Source: Sphingosinicella microcystinivorans (GTDB lineage Bacteria; Pseudomonadota; Alphaproteobacteria; Sphingomonadales; Sphingomonadaceae). Taken from it: a DNA stretch of 64,000 nucleotides. Of the stretch, positions 62,882 to 64,000 are shown piece by piece. The translations under genes were made by a program, and so were the position numbers. The notes beneath the pieces were generated by a model, which saw only the letters and a list, made by a program, of their open reading frames with translations, was not told the DNA's origin and searched no databases. The stretch covers positions 2,433,501-2,497,500 of the forward strand of contig NZ_CP116005.1 of NCBI RefSeq assembly GCF_027941835.1, in the 5' to 3' direction. How positions within the stretch are numbered: position 1 is the first letter of the stretch; the number at the start of each line of letters is the position of its first letter.

Positions 62882-63448
62882 TCAGGCCGGCGCCTTCCAG
62901 CAGCCTTGCACGTGATCGTTCACGAGGCCGACGGCCTGCATGTAGGCATAGACGATCGTCGAGCCGACGAAGTTCATACCTGCCTTTTTCAGCGCCTTCG
63001 AAATGGCGTCGCTGAGCGGCGTCGCGGCGGGGACGTCGCCGAAGCCCTTCGGGCGGTTCACGATCGGCTGCCCGTCCACGAACGCCCAGAGCCATGCGTC
63101 GAAGCTGCCGTGCTGGCGCTGGAGTTCGAGGAAGACGGCGGCGTTTCGCCGCGCCGACCAGACCTTCAGACGGTTGCGGACGATGTTGCCGGTCGCCAGC
63201 ACCTGCTCGAGTTCCGCGTCCGTCATCGCCGCGACGCGGGCGGGGTCGAAGCCATGGAACGCGGTGCGGTAGCCTTCGCGCTTTCTCAGCACGGTTTCCC
63301 AGCTGAGCCCCGCCTGCGCGCCTTCGAGGACCAGCATCTCGAACAGGTGGCGGTCGTCGTGGACGGGGATGCCCCACTCTTCGTCGTGGTACGCGGCGTA
63401 GAATTCTTTACCGGGACCGTTGCCGAAACAGCGGGTCTTGCCGTCCAT
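62882..63448 (-). CDS. tag: DNA-3-methyladenine glycosylase I
   Basis: A 188-residue base-excision repair enzyme that removes 3-methyladenine. The zinc site residues are Cys7, His21 and the C-terminal His179-x3-Cys183 (HVQGC). The core has the YHDEEWGIPVHDDRHLFE segment, the LSWETVLRKREGYRTAFHGF helix and NFVGSTIVYAYMQAVGLVNDH. Start at 63448 (MDGKTRCFGNG). It lies 4 nt downstream of the prs stop, so the two may be co-transcribed. Confidence 0.96.
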   Translation of the reverse strand: MDGKTRCFGNGPGKEFYAAYHDEEWGIPVHDDRHLFEMLVLEGAQAGLSWETVLRKREGYRTAFHGFDPARVAAMTDAELEQVLATGNIVRNRLKVWSARRNAAVFLELQRQHGSFDAWLWAFVDGQPIVNRPKGFGDVPAATPLSDAISKALKKAGMNFVGSTIVYAYMQAVGLVNDHVQGCWKAPA

Positions 63449-63452
63449 CGGC

Positions 63453-64000
63453 CTAGTCGAACAGGCTGGAGACGGACGATCTGTCCGCGATGCGGCGGAT
63501 CGCCTCGCCGAGCAGCGGCGCGATGGTGAGCTGGCGCAGCTTCTCGGCATCCGCGATCTCGGGGCGCGAGATGGAATCGGTGATGACAAGTTCCATCAGC
63601 TCCGAGCCCTCGACGCGCGCCACGGCGCCGCCCGAGAGCACGCCGTGCGTGCAGTAGGCGACCACGGCCTTGGCGCCCGCGGCCCGCAGCGCGGCGGCGG
63701 CGTTGCACAGCGTTCCGGCCGAATCGACGATGTCGTCGACGAGGATGCAGAACCGACTCTCGACGTCGCCGATAATATTCATAACTTCGGACTCGCCGGC
63801 GCGCTCGCGGCGCTTGTCGACGATGGCGAGCGGGGCGTTGTCGAGCCGCTTGGCGAGCGCACGGGCGCGCACCACGCCGCCGACGTCGGGTGAGACGACC
63901 ATCATGTTCTCGGAGCCGTAGCGGGCAAGGATGTCCTCGCTCATCACCGGGGCGGCGTAGAGGTTGTCGGTGGGGATGTCGAAGAAGCCCTGGATCTGCC
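63453..64000 (-). CDS. prs: Ribose-phosphate pyrophosphokinase (3' part)
   Basis: The final 181 codons of PRPP synthase; the 5' part lies beyond the window's right edge. The visible part includes [19 protein letters not shown] and the PRPP-binding loop [18 protein letters not shown], then [19 protein letters not shown]. The enzyme makes PRPP from ribose 5-phosphate and ATP for nucleotide, histidine and tryptophan synthesis. The open part reads [20 protein letters not shown] at the edge, the expected family sequence. Confidence 0.97.
   Translation of the reverse strand, partial: QIQGFFDIPTDNLYAAPVMSEDILARYGSENMMVVSPDVGGVVRARALAKRLDNAPLAIVDKRRERAGESEVMNIIGDVESRFCILVDDIVDSAGTLCNAAAALRAAGAKAVVAYCTHGVLSGGAVARVEGSELMELVITDSISRPEIADAEKLRQLTIAPLLGEAIRRIADRSSVSSLFD

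Noticed and set aside
63440-63480. GAAC near the start of tag as a possible LexA box
   Set aside because: There is no second GAAC at the required 7-nt spacing.

Overview
The window is GC-rich, densely coding alphaproteobacterial chromosome, most probably from the Sphingomonadales. This is inferred from the TonB-dependent receptor plus TetR plus MFS or FMO loci, the divergent phaR/phaC pair, an aroB-aroK / small membrane protein / exported protein / xerD / accA neighbourhood, a GGAAC-N16-CGTT (EcfG-type) promoter, a GTTC-N7-GTTC (alphaproteobacterial LexA-type) box and a PEP-CTERM gene with a sigma-54 promoter. No tRNA, rRNA, CRISPR array or insertion sequence was recognised.

Layout. 0-2 kb: a very AT-rich leader, a lower-GC exported protein, then an acyl-homoserine-lactone synthase (luxI) with a palindrome upstream and no luxR in view, followed by a nested palindromic repeat and a start-less coding remnant. 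2-6.5 kb: cytochrome c lipoprotein, PRC-barrel stress protein, phytase-like lipoprotein, rpmB, ZIP transporter, YciI, and a frameshifted enoyl-CoA hydratase. 6.6-12.3 kb: ExeA-like ATPase, then a TetR / TonB receptor / MFS uptake locus. 12.4-17.3 kb: polyhydroxyalkanoate genes (phaC-phaA-methyltransferase operon divergent from phaR) and accA. 17.3-21.8 kb: xerD, a conserved exported protein and a 48-aa membrane protein, divergent from aroK-aroB.

22.1-31.9 kb is the main accessory block. A TetR gene faces one six-gene operon: FAD monooxygenase, TonB receptor, a large dimethylformamidase-like hydrolase, SDR, aldehyde dehydrogenase (frameshifted as read) and a second SDR. It looks like a self-contained uptake and degradation system for an unidentified, possibly amide-containing, substrate.

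32-41.3 kb: phoD, a class II aldolase/acyl-CoA dehydrogenase pair, a run of membrane proteins, a Tat-linked amidohydrolase and an enal/enone reductase. 41.4-45.8 kb: a valine/isobutyrate-type operon (mmsA, RidA, acyl-CoA dehydrogenase, DUF423) with a divergent LysR regulator. 45.8-51.2 kb: CPA2 antiporter, ICMT-like methyltransferase, Fe-S scaffold, and alr-mlaE-mlaF as an overlapping envelope operon. 51.3-64 kb: radA (apparent LexA box), cvpA, cysS, MAPEG protein, a patatin-related lipase, dnaB, a DUF3298-type lipoprotein, a PEP-CTERM protein, an Atm1-like ABC exporter, tag, and the 3' part of prs running off the right edge.

Two genes (enoyl-CoA hydratase and aldehyde dehydrogenase) each carry an apparent one-base deletion. 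Whether these are real lesions or base-calling errors cannot be told from sequence alone.
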